Of a DNA stretch of 64,000 bases, positions 34,968-44,270 are shown one piece after another. This DNA comes from Clostridium akagii DSM 12554 (GTDB lineage: Bacteria; Bacillota; Clostridia; Clostridiales; Clostridiaceae): NCBI RefSeq assembly GCF_000686725.1, contig NZ_KK366008.1:200074-264073 (forward strand), in the 5' to 3' direction. How positions within the stretch are numbered: the first letter of the stretch is position 1; every line of letters starts with the position of its first letter. The position numbers and the translations under genes are program-made. The notes under the pieces were generated by a model. It made no database searches and was not told the DNA's origin. It saw only the letters and a list, made by a program, of their open reading frames with translations.

Positions 34968-37295
34968 CTAATTTTTATATATTGGTATATCAAATTGAAG
35001 TGATGGATTTTGAACCATATTCACTAATTTTTTTATGTTGCTTATCTGACTGTATGCCCAACTTACATCTGTAGCATACTGATGATTTCCAGGAGAAGCT
35101 GGATTCCATCTCATCTTATATAAAGTGTTTTGCTTATAATTACCATTATTAATATATTGACTTGATATCCAATTTGCTCCACCAGCTATTGCTTGATCTA
35201 CGCTAAACCACCCTTGATCGAACGCATATTGTGCACCCATGGTAATAGGATTACTATCATATGCACCTATTCCAAACAGATTATATGTAGTTCTTCCATT
35301 TACAACAACTCCAGTCGCAAGTTGCGATGTCCCATTTCCGCTTTCAAGTAACGCATGGGATACAAGATAAATTGGATTAATATTACTTTGCTGAGCAGCA
35401 GCAAGAAATTGTGATCCTTTATTATTTAGAACGCCTTTCCCTGCTAGTATTGAATTTAAATCAGCAACTGTTACTCCTTGCATATAATCAAGTCTTAGAA
35501 ATTGATAAATCCCATAATTGTCCATGAAATTTGTCGGATCAACGTAATGCCTAACAGTATTACTATCAGCACTTACCCATTGCCAATTTGAAGCCATGAC
35601 AGGTTGACCATAATTCATCTGAGTATTTACAGCCTGTGAAAGTGTATTGCTATAATTTGTACCATATTGGTTATTACTAGCAAACTTATATATTTTAATA
35701 CTTTGCGATGTAACAATTCCATCATTACCTATGCTATTCACAGTAATAGTATTTACTCCATTTGGTATTGAAGCATAATTCAAACTATAATCAAAGCCGC
35801 TATTACTACCTCCAATATAATTCGGATAAATATTATTAACATCAGTTCTCAAAATTCCAATAGTCGCATCACTTACATGCGTGCTGTTCACATATATTTG
35901 CACCGCACTTACTCCAAAGGAGTTTAGTGCCCAACCCTTAATATCCATTACACCTGTTTGTGTGTTAATAAATGTTCCATCTTGAGGTCCATCAATGCAT
36001 ATTGCCGGATTTAGTACTTTAACATTAATAGATACAGATTGCCCATCTAAACTTAAATCCTTACCAATTGCTTGTACGGTAACAGTATGTGTACCATTTC
36101 CCATAATGGATATAGGTAATTTATAGGAATACCCACTAATATTTCCATCAACATATCCATTCCCGCCTACGCTTGAAGAATTGAGTCCCATAGTAGCAGC
36201 TCCAGATAAACTGCCATCCACATATACATCTACCTCTTGATTCCCATATTGATTAAGAGAATATCCAGTTAAATTTACACTTTGGTTATTAATAAATGAA
36301 CTTGCATTAACAGGAGACGTTATAGCACTTTTAGTTACAACATTGTGAACTTGATCCTTAACAATTTTAATTCTAATTGCTTGAACATTTAAATTTCTTC
36401 CTGTTGTCCCTGCTATTTGTCCATCTTCCGACCAAGGCATCCACCCTATATTATCAACATGCACTTGATATTCCACATGATATCCTGTAACACCATCTAA
36501 CTGAATTTTTATAGCTTGAATTCCAAGATTTTGTCCTGTTGTTCCTGCCTCTTGTCCATTTTCAACCCAAGACATCCAACCTATATTCCCAACATGTACT
36601 TGATATTTTATATTCATACCTACTGGAGCATTTTGTGTTCCAATCTTTATAGCATCAATCAGCAAACTTTTTCCTGTTGTTCCTGAAATAGCACCATCAC
36701 TGCTCCAATTTTGCCAGCCTATATTTTCTACATCTGCTTGATATAGTGAAGTAATATTAGCCGCTTGAGGTGCAACACTATCGTCCTTAACAATTTTAAT
36801 TCTTATAGCTTCTATTCTTAAATTTTTTCCTGTTGTTCCAGCCTGCTGACCATCTTGAACCCAGTCCATCCAACCTAAATTTTCTACATGAACTTGATAT
36901 TGTACATGGTATCCTTGGGCATTATGAAGCTGAATTTTTATAGCTTGCATTGCTAAATCTTTTCCTGTTGTACCTGCCTGCTGTCCATCTTGAACTTCAG
37001 TTTGCCACCCTATGTTTGCTATATGCGTTTGATAGGTAATATACATTCCAGTTTTAGGCGTTGTCAAATTCATTTTTAAGGCCTCAACTGCTAAGGACCT
37101 TCCTGTTGTACCTGCATTTTCACCACTATTTACTAGACCTTGCCACCCAATATTTTGTACATGTGCTTGATAGGTAATACCAACATCGCTTATCGTTTCA
37201 GCATTTACGGATATTGTATGTCCATAAATAATAACTATAGCTAGTAATATAACTACCCTTAAAGATTTAGAAACTATTTCTTTAACTACTTTCAT
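34968..37295 (-). CDS. Secreted ChW-repeat protein with glucosaminidase domain
   Basis: This 775-residue protein has a signal peptide (about 1-30), six ChW repeats to about residue 320 (pattern xxYQ-HVENIGW then DGQ-AGTTG then L-I-A-I-I-I), two Ig-like domains (about 325-560: LTGYSLNQYGNQEVDVYVDG and IKGWALNSFGVSAVQIYVNS), and a C-terminal endo-beta-N-acetylglucosaminidase domain (about 600-770) with the catalytic Glu in VSHALLESGNGTSQLA and TYNLFGIGAYD. It should cut the glycan strand of peptidoglycan while held to the surface by ChW repeats. ATG 37295 follows GGGGGGAGG; an ATG-like start at 37316 would overlap that site. ChW modules were named in C. acetobutylicum. The second ChW protein follows upstream at 37524. 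Confidence 0.9.
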   Translation of the reverse strand: MKVVKEIVSKSLRVVILLAIVIIYGHTISVNAETISDVGITYQAHVQNIGWQGLVNSGENAGTTGRSLAVEALKMNLTTPKTGMYITYQTHIANIGWQTEVQDGQQAGTTGKDLAMQAIKIQLHNAQGYHVQYQVHVENLGWMDWVQDGQQAGTTGKNLRIEAIRIKIVKDDSVAPQAANITSLYQADVENIGWQNWSSDGAISGTTGKSLLIDAIKIGTQNAPVGMNIKYQVHVGNIGWMSWVENGQEAGTTGQNLGIQAIKIQLDGVTGYHVEYQVHVDNIGWMPWSEDGQIAGTTGRNLNVQAIRIKIVKDQVHNVVTKSAITSPVNASSFINNQSVNLTGYSLNQYGNQEVDVYVDGSLSGAATMGLNSSSVGGNGYVDGNISGYSYKLPISIMGNGTHTVTVQAIGKDLSLDGQSVSINVKVLNPAICIDGPQDGTFINTQTGVMDIKGWALNSFGVSAVQIYVNSTHVSDATIGILRTDVNNIYPNYIGGSNSGFDYSLNYASIPNGVNTITVNSIGNDGIVTSQSIKIYKFASNNQYGTNYSNTLSQAVNTQMNYGQPVMASNWQWVSADSNTVRHYVDPTNFMDNYGIYQFLRLDYMQGVTVADLNSILAGKGVLNNKGSQFLAAAQQSNINPIYLVSHALLESGNGTSQLATGVVVNGRTTYNLFGIGAYDSNPITMGAQYAFDQGWFSVDQAIAGGANWISSQYINNGNYKQNTLYKMRWNPASPGNHQYATDVSWAYSQISNIKKLVNMVQNPSLQFDIPIYKN

Positions 37296-37402
37296 TTTTT
37301 CACCTCCCCCCCACATTCATTCTACCTTAATAATCGTATTTTTCAAGGTTAAATTTAGTTTATATACTAATTTACTTAATTTTTCTTAATCTGTTTTTTA
37401 AA

Positions 37403-37457
37403 TAAAGCAGAGAATAGCAGGGTATTAATCATTAACACCTTGCTATTCTCTGCTTTA
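37403..37457 (-). terminator. Terminator after the second ChW gene
   Basis: A long stem (AAGCAGAGAATAGCA with its complement) with an imperfect top lies about 65 nt after the stop, followed on the minus strand by TTTATTTAAAAAA. Confidence 0.8.
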
Positions 37458-37523
37458 TAAAATACATCTTCACAACTTATTGTATTTAGTGCACTCTTGC
37501 TTTACAAAGTTTTATTCACCAAC

Positions 37524-40058
37524 CTAATTATGAAGAAAGAATGCAAATGGGTCTATATTAGGTGCATCTATCATACTCCGAATATGAACCCCATCACTCT
37601 GATTATCAGCAACATATGCTTGTGTATGATCGTCTGGATTTACCCAATCAAGAAACACAAATGTATGGGTAGGATTTCCTGTACCATCATTTACTGTAAA
37701 ACAAATGCTACCTGGTGCAACTTTACCTATGTCTGTATACTTCACAAATCCATTGTTAACTAAATAGGGAACATAATGCGCTGTATTTGCCATTGTTGTT
37801 GGAACATAAAAACCAACTCTTCTAAGCGCTTCACTGGAAAAATAAACACAATTATTGGATTGATCTCCACTATGAAGTACCACTGCTGCCTTCTCAGTGC
37901 TGTTTACATTGGAATCCACGCTTAAATAATCTGCCAATTTATAGGCAGTGGAATTCAAAACTGAATTGCTAGGGTCATTAATTGGAGGTAAAGTGATACC
38001 ATCCAAATTAGAAACTATACGCACTCTGATTCCCTGTATCCGTAGTCCCTTTCCATTTGTTCCGGCTTCTTGTCCATCTTGAACCCATGGTTGCCATCCT
38101 AAATTTTCAACATCAACTTGGTATTGAACAGTATATCCTGCTGCATTTACTAGTTGTATTTTTAGAGCTTCAATTCTTAAGGATTGTCCTATAGTACCTG
38201 CATCATTACCAGCATCAGTCCAATTTTGCCATCCAATATTCTCAACATGAGTTTGGTATTTTAAAGTTGCTCCCTGCGGTGCATTGGAAAGTTGCATATT
38301 TATTGCTTCTATTCTTAAAGGTTTTTCTTGTGTACCTGCTACCGTGCCATCTGAAACCGGAGCTTCCCAACCAGTATTCTCTACATTAATTTTATATTGA
38401 ATACTAATATTTTTGACTATTCTTATTTTAATTGCTTCTAGCCTTAATGCGCGTCCTTGAGTTCCAGCTACTGCACCATCTTTTACCCATGACTGCCATC
38501 CATCATTTTGAACTTGTGCCTTATATTCAACTGAATATCCTGGCATATTTGCTAAAGATATTTTCAATGCTTCTATTCTTAGAGCTTGTCCATCTGTTCC
38601 TGCCTCACCGCCATCACTAAATTGTGATTGCCAACCTATATTTTGAACGTGAGCTTGATATATTATTTTAGCTCCCTTTGGCGCATTTATAAGTTGCATT
38701 TTTAAAGCTTCAAGCCTTAATCCCTTGCCTTCTGTACCTGCTATTTCACCATCACTAACATAATTTTGCCAACCTACACTTTCTACGTGTCCTTCATATT
38801 CAACTGAAATCCCATCAGTTTGAGTACTAGTAACATTAACATTGCAAGTTGCAACATTATTTCCATCTGCTGTCTTTGCTGTAATTATTGCATTTCCTGC
38901 ACTTACAGCTACTATTTTTCCATTATTATCTACAGTCACCATGGAATTATTTGAAGATGTCCATGCAACACCTTTATTTGTTGCATTATCAGGTGTTACC
39001 ATTGCGGTTAAATTATCAGTTTGTCCTGATGTTAAATCATCCGTAGTTTTGTTTAAACTAATTCCGCTTACATTCACAAGTGTATTAACATTAATAGTAC
39101 AACTTGCAGACTTATTTCCATCTAAAGTTGTAGCCGTTACTGTTGCAACTCCTGCTTTTAATGCCACCACATTTCCCGAAGCATCTACTGTAACTATAGA
39201 AGCGTCTGAAGATGTCCAATTCACTGCTTTGTTTGTTGCGTTTTCTGGCGCTACAGTTGCAACTAGTGTATCTGTTCCAGCTGTAAGTAATGTATCTGTG
39301 GTCTTGCTAAGACTTATGCCAGTGGCATTCACATTATTAACAGTAACATTGCAACTTGCGGCTTTATATCCATCTAAAGTTGTAGCTGTTATTGACGTTA
39401 TTCCCGCTTTTGTTGCAGTTACTTTTCCTGTGCTGTCCACTTTTGCAACTGATTCATCTGATGATGTCCAATTTACAGCTTGGTTATTTGTTACTAGTGA
39501 CGCCACAGTTGCAAGTAAATTATCACTTTGTCCCACTGATAGTTCATCTGTAGCCTTATTTAAAGTCACAGATGATGGAACAACTCTAATTTCTATTGCT
39601 TCAATTCGATACGCTTTTCCAGTTGTACCAGCTAAGCTACCATCGCTAACCCAAGTTTGCCATCCAATATTCTGTACGTGGGCCCTATATTGTACTGTAT
39701 AACCTGGCAAACCTTGTAACCAAATTTTAATACCTTCCACCCTTAATGCTTTTCCGTCTGTTCCAGCTTCAGCACCATCACTAACTGATGATTGCCATCC
39801 AACATTCTCTACATGAGCTTGATAAACTATTTTAGCTCCTGCTGGTGCATTGGTTAAATTAATCTTAAGTGCTTCTACTCTTAATGCTTTTCCATCTGTT
39901 CCCGCTTCTGTACCATTACTAACTGGTGATTGCCATCCAATATTCTCTACATGTCCTTGATATGAAACTCCAATTGGTGTGGTATCGGCAAAAGTGTTCA
40001 CAGGTAAAGAGCTAATAATTAAAATTGCTACAAAAAATATACTTAATAATTTCTTCAT
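37524..40058 (-). CDS. Secreted ChW-repeat protein with Big2 domains and NlpC/P60-CHAP-like C-terminal domain
   Basis: The 844 residues contain a signal peptide (cleavage near TFA, residue 24), three ChW repeats, three bacterial Ig-like (Big2) domains (each with LNKTTDxL, NWTSSD and AGxAxITA-type pattern), six more ChW repeats, and a C-terminal domain from about 700. That domain has Cys in SNNCVYFSSEALRRVGF, His in NPTHTFVFLDW and Asn/Asp in YVADNQSDGV, fitting the Cys-His-polar triad of NlpC/P60-CHAP papain-like amidases. I infer cleavage of peptidoglycan stem peptides or amide bonds. The nine ChW repeats are split by the Big2 block, which suggests module insertion. The repeats make long false frames on the opposite strand. 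Confidence 0.85.
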   Translation of the reverse strand: MKKLLSIFFVAILIISSLPVNTFADTTPIGVSYQGHVENIGWQSPVSNGTEAGTDGKALRVEALKINLTNAPAGAKIVYQAHVENVGWQSSVSDGAEAGTDGKALRVEGIKIWLQGLPGYTVQYRAHVQNIGWQTWVSDGSLAGTTGKAYRIEAIEIRVVPSSVTLNKATDELSVGQSDNLLATVASLVTNNQAVNWTSSDESVAKVDSTGKVTATKAGITSITATTLDGYKAASCNVTVNNVNATGISLSKTTDTLLTAGTDTLVATVAPENATNKAVNWTSSDASIVTVDASGNVVALKAGVATVTATTLDGNKSASCTINVNTLVNVSGISLNKTTDDLTSGQTDNLTAMVTPDNATNKGVAWTSSNNSMVTVDNNGKIVAVSAGNAIITAKTADGNNVATCNVNVTSTQTDGISVEYEGHVESVGWQNYVSDGEIAGTEGKGLRLEALKMQLINAPKGAKIIYQAHVQNIGWQSQFSDGGEAGTDGQALRIEALKISLANMPGYSVEYKAQVQNDGWQSWVKDGAVAGTQGRALRLEAIKIRIVKNISIQYKINVENTGWEAPVSDGTVAGTQEKPLRIEAINMQLSNAPQGATLKYQTHVENIGWQNWTDAGNDAGTIGQSLRIEALKIQLVNAAGYTVQYQVDVENLGWQPWVQDGQEAGTNGKGLRIQGIRVRIVSNLDGITLPPINDPSNSVLNSTAYKLADYLSVDSNVNSTEKAAVVLHSGDQSNNCVYFSSEALRRVGFYVPTTMANTAHYVPYLVNNGFVKYTDIGKVAPGSICFTVNDGTGNPTHTFVFLDWVNPDDHTQAYVADNQSDGVHIRSMIDAPNIDPFAFFLHN

Positions 40059-40205
40059 GATCTACCCCCCTGCAATATTAATTAAAACATATTTAACAAT
40101 ATTATACAAGGTAATTAAGCGTTTTTTTATGTAAAATTGTAATATATTAAATAATTGACTCAATTTGTACATGTATGTAGCATATGGTATGATTTTATTT
40201 AAAAC

Positions 40206-40250
40206 AAGCTCCCAAAAACATATAGACAAACTATTGTTTCGTGGGAGCTT
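40206..40250 (-). terminator. Possible terminator after galU
   Basis: AAGCTCCCA (40206-40214) pairs with TGGGAGCTT (40242-40250) around a long loop holding a small ACAA/TTGT hairpin; TTTT follows on the minus strand. Confidence 0.6.
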
Positions 40251-40271
40251 TATTTAGCTAAACATATGTAG

Positions 40272-41177
40272 TTATTTTTTTAATGATTTATTATAAATAT
40301 CCTTAAACACAGGATTATCCTTCAAAGTTAATAAATATTCCATAAATGGCTTTTGTAATTCTTTCCTCTTAAGAGCAAACTCTACTGTTGCCTCTAAAAA
40401 GCCCAATTTATCTCCTACATCATATCTTCTTCCTTCAAAGGTATAAGCGTACATTGCTTCTTGCTGTATTAATGTTTTAAGTGCATCCGTTAATTGTATT
40501 TCATCACCTTTTCCAGGTTTAGTTTTTTCTAATATATTGAATATTTGTGGTGTGATTATATATCTTCCAAGTATAGCTATATCTGAAGGTGCTTCCTCAA
40601 CTTTTGGTTTTTCCACTAGATCTTTAACCTTATAAACAGAATTTTCAATATGCATTCCACTTATAACTCCATACTTTGATACTTCATTATGCGCTACTTG
40701 TTGCACACCCAATATAGTGGTTTTATATTCATCATAACAATCCATTAATTGTTTTAAGCATGGTGTTTTGCTATCGACTACATCGTCTCCAAGCATAACA
40801 GCAAAAGGCTCATTTCCGACAAATGTTTTTGCGCAACTTATAGCATGTCCTAATCCCTTAGGCTCCTTTTGCCTTATATAATATATATTAGCCATATTTG
40901 ATACATCTTTAACTATCTTCAAAAGTTCATTTTTACCATGACTTTCTAATTCATTTTCAAGTTCAACTGATTTATCAAAATGATCCTCGATGGCCCTTTT
41001 GTTTCGCCCAGTTATTACTAGTATTTCCTCAATTCCAGATGCCACAGCCTCTTCTATTATGTATTGAATTGTTGGCTTGTCAACTATAGGAAGCATTTCC
41101 TTAGGTTGAGCCTTTGTTGCTGGCAAAAATCTTGTTCCAAGACCCGCTGCTGGTATTATAGCTTTTCTTACTTTCAT
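40272..41177 (-). CDS. galU: UTP--glucose-1-phosphate uridylyltransferase
   Basis: GalU makes UDP-glucose, the donor for the glycan pathways of this region. The 301-residue protein has the full set of family motifs: AIIPAAGLGTRFLPATKAQP, KEMLPIVDKPTIQYIIEEAV, RQKEPKGLGHAISCAK, VMLGDDVVDS and YDVGDKLGFLEATVEF. AAGGAGAG precedes the ATG. An AT-only palindrome (41193-41221) lies in its leader. Its neighbours are a TPR gene upstream and pgcA further upstream, which together give the path glucose-6-phosphate to UDP-glucose. Confidence 0.95.
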   Translation of the reverse strand: MKVRKAIIPAAGLGTRFLPATKAQPKEMLPIVDKPTIQYIIEEAVASGIEEILVITGRNKRAIEDHFDKSVELENELESHGKNELLKIVKDVSNMANIYYIRQKEPKGLGHAISCAKTFVGNEPFAVMLGDDVVDSKTPCLKQLMDCYDEYKTTILGVQQVAHNEVSKYGVISGMHIENSVYKVKDLVEKPKVEEAPSDIAILGRYIITPQIFNILEKTKPGKGDEIQLTDALKTLIQQEAMYAYTFEGRRYDVGDKLGFLEATVEFALKRKELQKPFMEYLLTLKDNPVFKDIYNKSLKK

Positions 41178-41192
41178 AAAATCTCTCCTTAA

Positions 41193-41221
41193 AATAATAT
41201 ATAATAATATTATATATTATT
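41193..41221. repeat. AT-only perfect palindrome ahead of galU
   Basis: AATAATATATAATA (41193-41206) and its complement (41208-41221) are separated by one base. It ends about 15 nt before the galU ATG, so it may fold in the leader or be part of an AT-rich promoter. Confidence 0.6.
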
Positions 41222-41255
41222 TGTTTAATTTTAACAAGTTACAGGTTAGCCTCGA

Positions 41256-42326
41256 TTATTTCAAAATTTTATTTAATTCCAGAACAATATCATCCTTTGG
41301 ATTAATTTTTTTTGCTATATCATAGTGTAATTGCGCCTGCTTCATATCACCTATATTTATGTAACACATCACAAGATTGGTACAAATTTCAATAGATTTT
41401 GTAACTTCAAATGCCTTTCTTAAATATTTTATGGCAAGTTCAAAGTTATTAAGTGCCGCATAATTTATACCTAATTCGTTTATTATATCTACAATATCAC
41501 TGTCTATTGCCATTGCATCATTTAGATAGTAGATAGCCTTTTCGTGATTTCCAAGCACCCTATAACCCACAGCAATGTTAAGATAAAGTATTGCATCATC
41601 TGAAAATTCCTCTATAAGTGGTATAAGATATTTAAGTGCTTCATTTGGATTATCATATATTAATTCTTTTCCTTTATCAAAATTCATTATATTACTCAGT
41701 ATATGTTTTAAATCAATGGCCTCTTTTGTTTTATTACTTGTTTTTTCTAAATACATGTTTATGCTAACCCATGCATCTTCATATTTTTTTAACTTGTAAC
41801 AAATTTCAGCCTTTTTGTAGTAAGGCTCATAATAACCTTCTATTTTTTCTGCACTATTTAACATATCTAGATATTCCTCTTCATAGGACTCATCTAATTG
41901 AATTAAATTTTCTAGTAGCATAAATAACTTGTCATAGTTTTCTTTACTGCTTTCGATTTTTAGTAGCCCTTTAAGCATAATATATGCATCCTCATATATT
42001 CCATTTTTAACCTCATCAAATATTATACCTTTTACATAAGACTTTGCTTCTTCTGATTTTGCATTAATTATACTCATGTATATTTTATTATATTTAAAAT
42101 TTTCGTCTCCTCCAAGTACATAAAACATTCCTTCAATAAAAAACGAAACGGGTATTTTTTCGAACTTTTCCCCTTGTTTTACTTTGTCCATAAGCCTTTT
42201 AGGTCTCACAGGTAAATATATATTCTCCATTACCTCTATATTGAATGTTTCAGGCACACTTTGTTTTTTGAATTCCAAAAAAATAAGTTTAGACACCTTT
42301 TCTGAAAGTTCTGCTTTTATATCCAT
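41256..42326 (-). CDS. TPR-repeat protein of unknown function
   Basis: The 356-residue protein has no signal peptide or membrane helix. From about residue 130 to the end it shows helix-turn-helix repeats of TPR type, for example YYKKAEICYKLKKYEDAWVS, LYLNIAVGYRVLGNHEKAIY and INELGINYAALNNFELAIKY, with the usual small and aromatic positions. The N-terminal 100 residues are unassigned. It lies between galU and pgcA, separated from pgcA by a terminator-like hairpin. It may be a scaffold, but nothing in the sequence gives a partner. Confidence 0.7.
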   Translation of the reverse strand: MDIKAELSEKVSKLIFLEFKKQSVPETFNIEVMENIYLPVRPKRLMDKVKQGEKFEKIPVSFFIEGMFYVLGGDENFKYNKIYMSIINAKSEEAKSYVKGIIFDEVKNGIYEDAYIMLKGLLKIESSKENYDKLFMLLENLIQLDESYEEEYLDMLNSAEKIEGYYEPYYKKAEICYKLKKYEDAWVSINMYLEKTSNKTKEAIDLKHILSNIMNFDKGKELIYDNPNEALKYLIPLIEEFSDDAILYLNIAVGYRVLGNHEKAIYYLNDAMAIDSDIVDIINELGINYAALNNFELAIKYLRKAFEVTKSIEICTNLVMCYINIGDMKQAQLHYDIAKKINPKDDIVLELNKILK

Positions 42327-42382
42327 TTTTCCACCGTCCTAATTAATCTTTCTCCAATTTATTATATTAGAAAGCACACAAA

Positions 42383-42419
42383 ATTAAAAGTGGAAGATAT
42401 TATTACCTTCCACTTTAAT
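42383..42419 (-). terminator. Terminator after pgcA
   Basis: ATTAAAAGTGGAAG (42383-42396) pairs with CTTCCACTTTAAT (42407-42419) around 10 nt, followed by TTTTAATTTT on the minus strand. Confidence 0.75.
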
Positions 42420-42429
42420 ATATATTTTT

Positions 42430-44160
42430 TTATTTACAAGCACCATTTATTATTTCCATTACATATTTATTAAATGTTTCTGATTTTTTATCTGCATCGG
42501 CTTCAGTGCTGCCAATAACTGACATATAGACTTTCATCTTTGGCTCTGTACCAGAAGGTCTTACAACAAACCAAGAACCATCTTCCAAAATAAACTTTAA
42601 TACATTTGATTCAGGAAGTTTTATTTTAGCCGAAGTACCTTCTAAAATATTTTTCTCTAAACTCAATTTATAGTCAAAGGTTTTAACAATTTTGACTCCA
42701 CCAACCTGGTCTTTCATTGAATTTCTAAGATATTCCAAAGCTTTTTGAATTTTTTCTTGCCCTTCTTTGCCTTTGAGTTCTAATGAAGCTAATGTCTCTT
42801 TATAGAAACCATATTCATTATAAAGATCAGTTAATGCATCAAATAAGCTCAATCCTTTATTTTTATAATATAAAACCATTTCACAAACTAGCATTGCTCC
42901 AATTACTGCATCTTTATCTCTTACAAAAGTCCCTGCTAAACATCCATAACTCTCCTCAAATCCAAACAAATATGTATTAGCCCCTGTGCTTTCAAATTCT
43001 TTTATTTTTTCTCCAATATATTTAAAACCAGTTAACACATCTATTGTCTCAATTTTATAATTATCTGCAACTTTTTTTGCCATTTCTGATGTAACTATTG
43101 TCTTAATTATAGCACCATTTTCAGGAAGCTTATTAAGTTCCTTTAATGATGAAAGAATATAATGAGTCAAAAGAACCCCCGTTTGGTTACCTGTTAATAC
43201 TCTATATTCGCCTTCACTATCTTTGACAACTACCCCAATTCTATCACAGTCTGGATCAGTCCCAAATATCACATCCGGCTGTACAGATTTAGCAAGTTCT
43301 AGCGCCAATTTAAATACAGATGGTTGCTCTGGATTTGGGTATGATGCAGTAGGAAAATTGCCATCTGGTTTTTCTTGTTCCTTCACTACATTTACATTTT
43401 CATAACCCAGTTCACTTAAAACCCTTCTTACTGGAATGTTTCCAGAGCCATGTATAGGCGTATATATTATTTTTAAGTCCTTAGCATTTTTCTTTACTAA
43501 ATCTTCTCTTACTGTTAATCCTTTTACCTTCTCTACATATATTTTATCTATTTCTTCTCCAATAATATTCAAAAGTTTAGCTTTCTTAGCCGCTTCTAAA
43601 TCCATTAATTTTACGTCATTAAACCCTTGTAGTGAATTAATACATGTCAATATATCCTTAGCCGCTTTATCAGTAACCTGTCCTGCATCTTCATTATAAA
43701 CCTTATATCCATTATATTGTTTTGGATTGTGAGATGCCGTAACAACTATTCCAGCTTTACAATGCAAATATTTAACCGCAAATGAAAGCATTGGTGTTGG
43801 TCTTAAAGATTCAAATAAATTTACAACGATACCATTTGCACACAATACGCCTGCAACTCTATTTGCGAATTCTATTGACATGTTTCTTGAATCATAAGCA
43901 ATACTAACAGCTTTCTCATCAGTATAATTTTTATTTATATAGTCTGCTAGTCCTTGGGTTGCCTTCCCTATAGTGTAGATATTCATTCTATTGCTTCCTG
44001 CTGCCATAACACCACGAAGTCCACCAGTTCCAAATTCCAAATCTCTGTAAAATCTATCTTCTATTTCTTTCTCATCTTTTATTTCTCTCAATTCTTTTTT
44101 AGTTGCTTCATCAACATATTCAGAACTCAGCCAATTTTCATAATTTTTTTTGTAATCCAA
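42430..44160 (-). CDS. pgcA: Phosphoglucomutase/phosphomannomutase (phospho-sugar mutase)
   Basis: This 576-residue alpha-D-phosphohexomutase interconverts glucose-6-phosphate and glucose-1-phosphate. It carries FGTGGLRGVMAAGSNRMN, the phosphoserine loop VVTASHNPKQYNGYK, the metal loop GTDPDCDRIGVV, the sugar loop FGFEESYGCLAG and the phosphate-binding RPSGTEPKMKVY. The C-terminal length fits the PgcA type rather than the GlmM type. I place the start at TTG 44160 because AAGGAG is 8 nt upstream; the GTG at 44169 overlaps the ribosome site. It precedes the TPR gene and galU and feeds both rfbA and galU. Confidence 0.92.
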   Translation of the reverse strand: MDYKKNYENWLSSEYVDEATKKELREIKDEKEIEDRFYRDLEFGTGGLRGVMAAGSNRMNIYTIGKATQGLADYINKNYTDEKAVSIAYDSRNMSIEFANRVAGVLCANGIVVNLFESLRPTPMLSFAVKYLHCKAGIVVTASHNPKQYNGYKVYNEDAGQVTDKAAKDILTCINSLQGFNDVKLMDLEAAKKAKLLNIIGEEIDKIYVEKVKGLTVREDLVKKNAKDLKIIYTPIHGSGNIPVRRVLSELGYENVNVVKEQEKPDGNFPTASYPNPEQPSVFKLALELAKSVQPDVIFGTDPDCDRIGVVVKDSEGEYRVLTGNQTGVLLTHYILSSLKELNKLPENGAIIKTIVTSEMAKKVADNYKIETIDVLTGFKYIGEKIKEFESTGANTYLFGFEESYGCLAGTFVRDKDAVIGAMLVCEMVLYYKNKGLSLFDALTDLYNEYGFYKETLASLELKGKEGQEKIQKALEYLRNSMKDQVGGVKIVKTFDYKLSLEKNILEGTSAKIKLPESNVLKFILEDGSWFVVRPSGTEPKMKVYMSVIGSTEADADKKSETFNKYVMEIINGACK

Positions 44161-44270
44161 AATAATCACTCCTTAAATATTCAATATTCTAATTATACTA
44201 TAAAACCAAAAATTAGCATACTTTTTTACATAATTTAAGAATAGTACTTGAAATGCTACTACTTAAATTA

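Noticed and set aside
38842-39702. Long plus-strand open frame (286 codons) opposite the second ChW gene
   Set aside because: It mirrors the Big2 and ChW repeats of the minus-strand gene, has no ribosome site and no recognisable domain; the minus-strand frame has a signal peptide and clear domains.
37524-40058. Periodic repeats that could suggest a CRISPR array
   Set aside because: The repeats are coding, of varied sequence, about 120-130 bp apart and match the ChW motif; no short identical repeats with unique spacers occur.
41193-41221. AT-only palindrome as a terminator of the TPR gene
   Set aside because: It lies next to the galU ribosome site with no GC in the stem; a terminator is unlikely, so it is listed only as a repeat.
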